Assembly (NCBI GenBank): GCA_937891565.1
Contig: CALAHA010000079.1
Span: 1 to 6,340 of the forward strand
Length of the DNA stretch: 6,340 bases
Direction: 5' to 3'
From: an uncultured Ilumatobacter sp.
GTDB taxonomy: Bacteria; Actinomycetota; Acidimicrobiia; Acidimicrobiales; Ilumatobacteraceae
Shown here: one piece after another, positions 5,335 to 6,340 of the stretch
Layout of the letters: each line of letters begins with the position of its first letter
How positions within the stretch are numbered: the first letter of the stretch is position 1
Notes under the pieces: model-generated
What the model saw: the letters and a program-made list of their open reading frames with translations, nothing else
Databases searched by the model: none
Told to the model about the DNA's origin: nothing
Translations under genes and position numbers: made by a program

Positions 5335-6039
5335 GTGGAGGAAGTCTTTCGCCCCGAACCCGCACGCAACGTGTCCGAGCAGGCACGGGCATGGATCGGT
5401 TGGTTTGGGCTGGGTCGCCTGATCGCATCGGCAGTTGCTGTACTCATCGTGTGCGGCGGCGCCTATTGGTTAGTCCGGACGCCGCCGCCTCCAATTGAGG
5501 CAGCGCTCCCCAGGGTCGAAGCAGCAGGATCACCCGCCTCGACGCTGCCGGTTCCGGTCGCGGTGAGCCCAGAGGTATCGGCGGCGCCAACATCGCGAGT
5601 CACGGTGCATGTGGCCGGCTCGGTGCTGACGCCGGGGGTCTATGAGTTAACCAGTGGAGCTCGCGTCCACGAGGCGATCGACCGGGCTGGCGGCATGACC
5701 GGTGACGCCGACGTCGACACGTTGAACCTTGCGGCGCCGCTTGTCGACGGGAGCCGTATCTATGTGCCTGCGGTCGGCGAAGACGTGTCAGCTGTCGCCC
5801 TCATCGACGTGCCATTCGTTGAAAGTGCCGGTGACGCTGGGCTTGTCGGCCCGGTCAATGTCAATCGTGCGACAGCGGCGGATTTGGTTGGCCTTCCAGG
5901 CGTCGGGCCAGCCACATCAGCGGCCATCATCACCGAACGTCAGCGCAACGGGCCGTTCCTGAGCGTCGACGATTTGGAACGCGTCCCAGGCATCGGCCCT
6001 TCCAAGCTCGCATCGATTCGCGACTTGGTCACAGTGTGA
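5335..6039 (+). CDS. comEA: ComEA-like competence DNA-binding protein (SLBB + helix-hairpin-helix)
   Basis: A 234-residue membrane-anchored DNA receptor of the ComEA type, which binds double-stranded DNA outside the membrane during natural transformation and passes it to the ComEC channel. A short cytoplasmic N-terminus with basic and aromatic residues leads into one membrane helix at about residues 29-47 (LIASAVAVLIVCGGAYWLV). A Pro/Ala-rich linker follows, at 48-88. Next is an SLBB domain at about 89-145 (VHVAGSVLTPGVYEL, then INRAGG-like AIDRAGGMTGDADVDTLNLA and DGSRIYVP). The C-terminus, 174-234, carries two helix-hairpin-helix motifs (VNVNRATAADLVGLPGVGP, then FLSVDDLERVPGIGP). The GTG start is set by the strong ribosome-binding site 6 nt upstream and gives a complete anchor. 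No comEC is visible, because the next gene runs the opposite way. The gene may have its own promoter or be read through from the thioredoxin-TPR gene 113 bp upstream. Confidence 0.92.
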   Translation: MEEVFRPEPARNVSEQARAWIGWFGLGRLIASAVAVLIVCGGAYWLVRTPPPPIEAALPRVEAAGSPASTLPVPVAVSPEVSAAPTSRVTVHVAGSVLTPGVYELTSGARVHEAIDRAGGMTGDADVDTLNLAAPLVDGSRIYVPAVGEDVSAVALIDVPFVESAGDAGLVGPVNVNRATAADLVGLPGVGPATSAAIITERQRNGPFLSVDDLERVPGIGPSKLASIRDLVTV

Positions 6040-6042
6040 GTT

Positions 6043-6340
6043 TTAGAACAGGGCTTCGCCGAGTGAAATGGTTGCGAGGCCAAGTGCGATGCCTGCACCG
6101 AACCAAATGCCGGCTGCCATCCAGAAGTAGTGGCGCCAGTAGTCGTTCCATGTCGCCAGAGGATTGCGGGTGGCCCGCCTCGAAGCGATCAACCCGACCA
6201 AAATCCAGGCCACGGCCGACGCTGCGACCGCGATTGGGTACATCGAACGATTACCGAATGGGGCTCCGGCGATCAACAAGCCGGGCGCAGCAAGCGCTCC
6301 ACCGATCAGGCCGACAGCACCGCTCCATGCAGCATCTGAC
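6043..6340 (-). CDS. Small integral membrane protein, C-terminal part (unrecognised)
   Basis: On the minus strand the frame is open from the right edge (first complete codon 6339-6337, reading SDAAWSGAVGLIGG) to TAA 6045-6043, giving 99 visible residues with the N-terminus missing. I do not recognise the family. Three hydrophobic segments are seen: roughly residues 5-28 (GAVGLIGGALAAPGLLIAGA), 36-54 (YPIAVAASAVAWILVGLIA) and 75-95 (WMAAGIWFGAGIALGLATIS). The loop between the second and third is basic with aromatic residues (SRRATRNP, WNDYWRHYFW). The C-terminus is short (LGEALF). An internal TTG at 6279 could act as a start, but the frame and a hydrophobic segment continue upstream, so the true start is probably outside the window. 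It converges on comEA with only 3 bp between stops. Glycine- and alanine-rich helices and a small size suggest a structural or DUF-type membrane protein; no function is claimed. Confidence 0.65.
   Translation of the reverse strand, partial: SDAAWSGAVGLIGGALAAPGLLIAGAPFGNRSMYPIAVAASAVAWILVGLIASRRATRNPLATWNDYWRHYFWMAAGIWFGAGIALGLATISLGEALF

Noticed and set aside
1..6340. CRISPR arrays, tRNA or rRNA genes, insertion sequences
   Set aside because: No spaced direct repeats, cloverleaf-like segments, transposase motifs or terminal inverted repeats were seen.

Overview
The window looks like a chromosomal segment of a high-GC actinobacterium. It carries a TIGR03617-type (F420-dependent, luciferase-like) oxidoreductase, a PAC2-family protein and strongly GC-biased codon use. 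Four of its genes have a TANNNT hexamer only 6-7 nt before the ATG, a layout typical of leaderless actinobacterial transcripts. An Acidimicrobiia-like lineage would fit, but that is inference from protein flavour, not a measured placement.

Layout, left to right. (1) The 3' end of a metal (Zn/Mn-type) ABC transporter permease, followed on the same strand by a Fur/Zur-family metalloregulator: a metal uptake and control cluster. (2) Overlapping the regulator stop by 4 nt is a wrecked PhzF-family isomerase gene with an internal deletion and frameshift, a Trp-to-amber nonsense codon and a lost 3' end. It is followed by a 21-bp imperfect tandem duplication. (3) An exported SGNH/GDSL-like hydrolase with its own leaderless-type promoter. 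(4) On the minus strand, a PAC2-family protein followed by a TIGR03617-type luciferase-like oxidoreductase that is intact except for one in-frame TAG. (5) Divergent from PAC2, across a 110-bp spacer holding a perfect 11-bp tandem repeat, a CnoX/YbbN-like thioredoxin-TPR protein. (6) A structured leader and then a ComEA-like DNA-binding competence protein. (7) Convergent with comEA, 3 bp away, the C-terminal part of a small unrecognised membrane protein that runs off the right edge.

The genes do not form one pathway. They fall into a metal-homeostasis unit, an exported hydrolase, a minus-strand pair, a redox/chaperone gene and a DNA-uptake gene. The points most worth a second look are the amber-interrupted oxidoreductase, the shared leaderless promoter architecture, the multi-lesion phzF remnant and the structured comEA leader. 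I did not see a convincing new multi-gene system.
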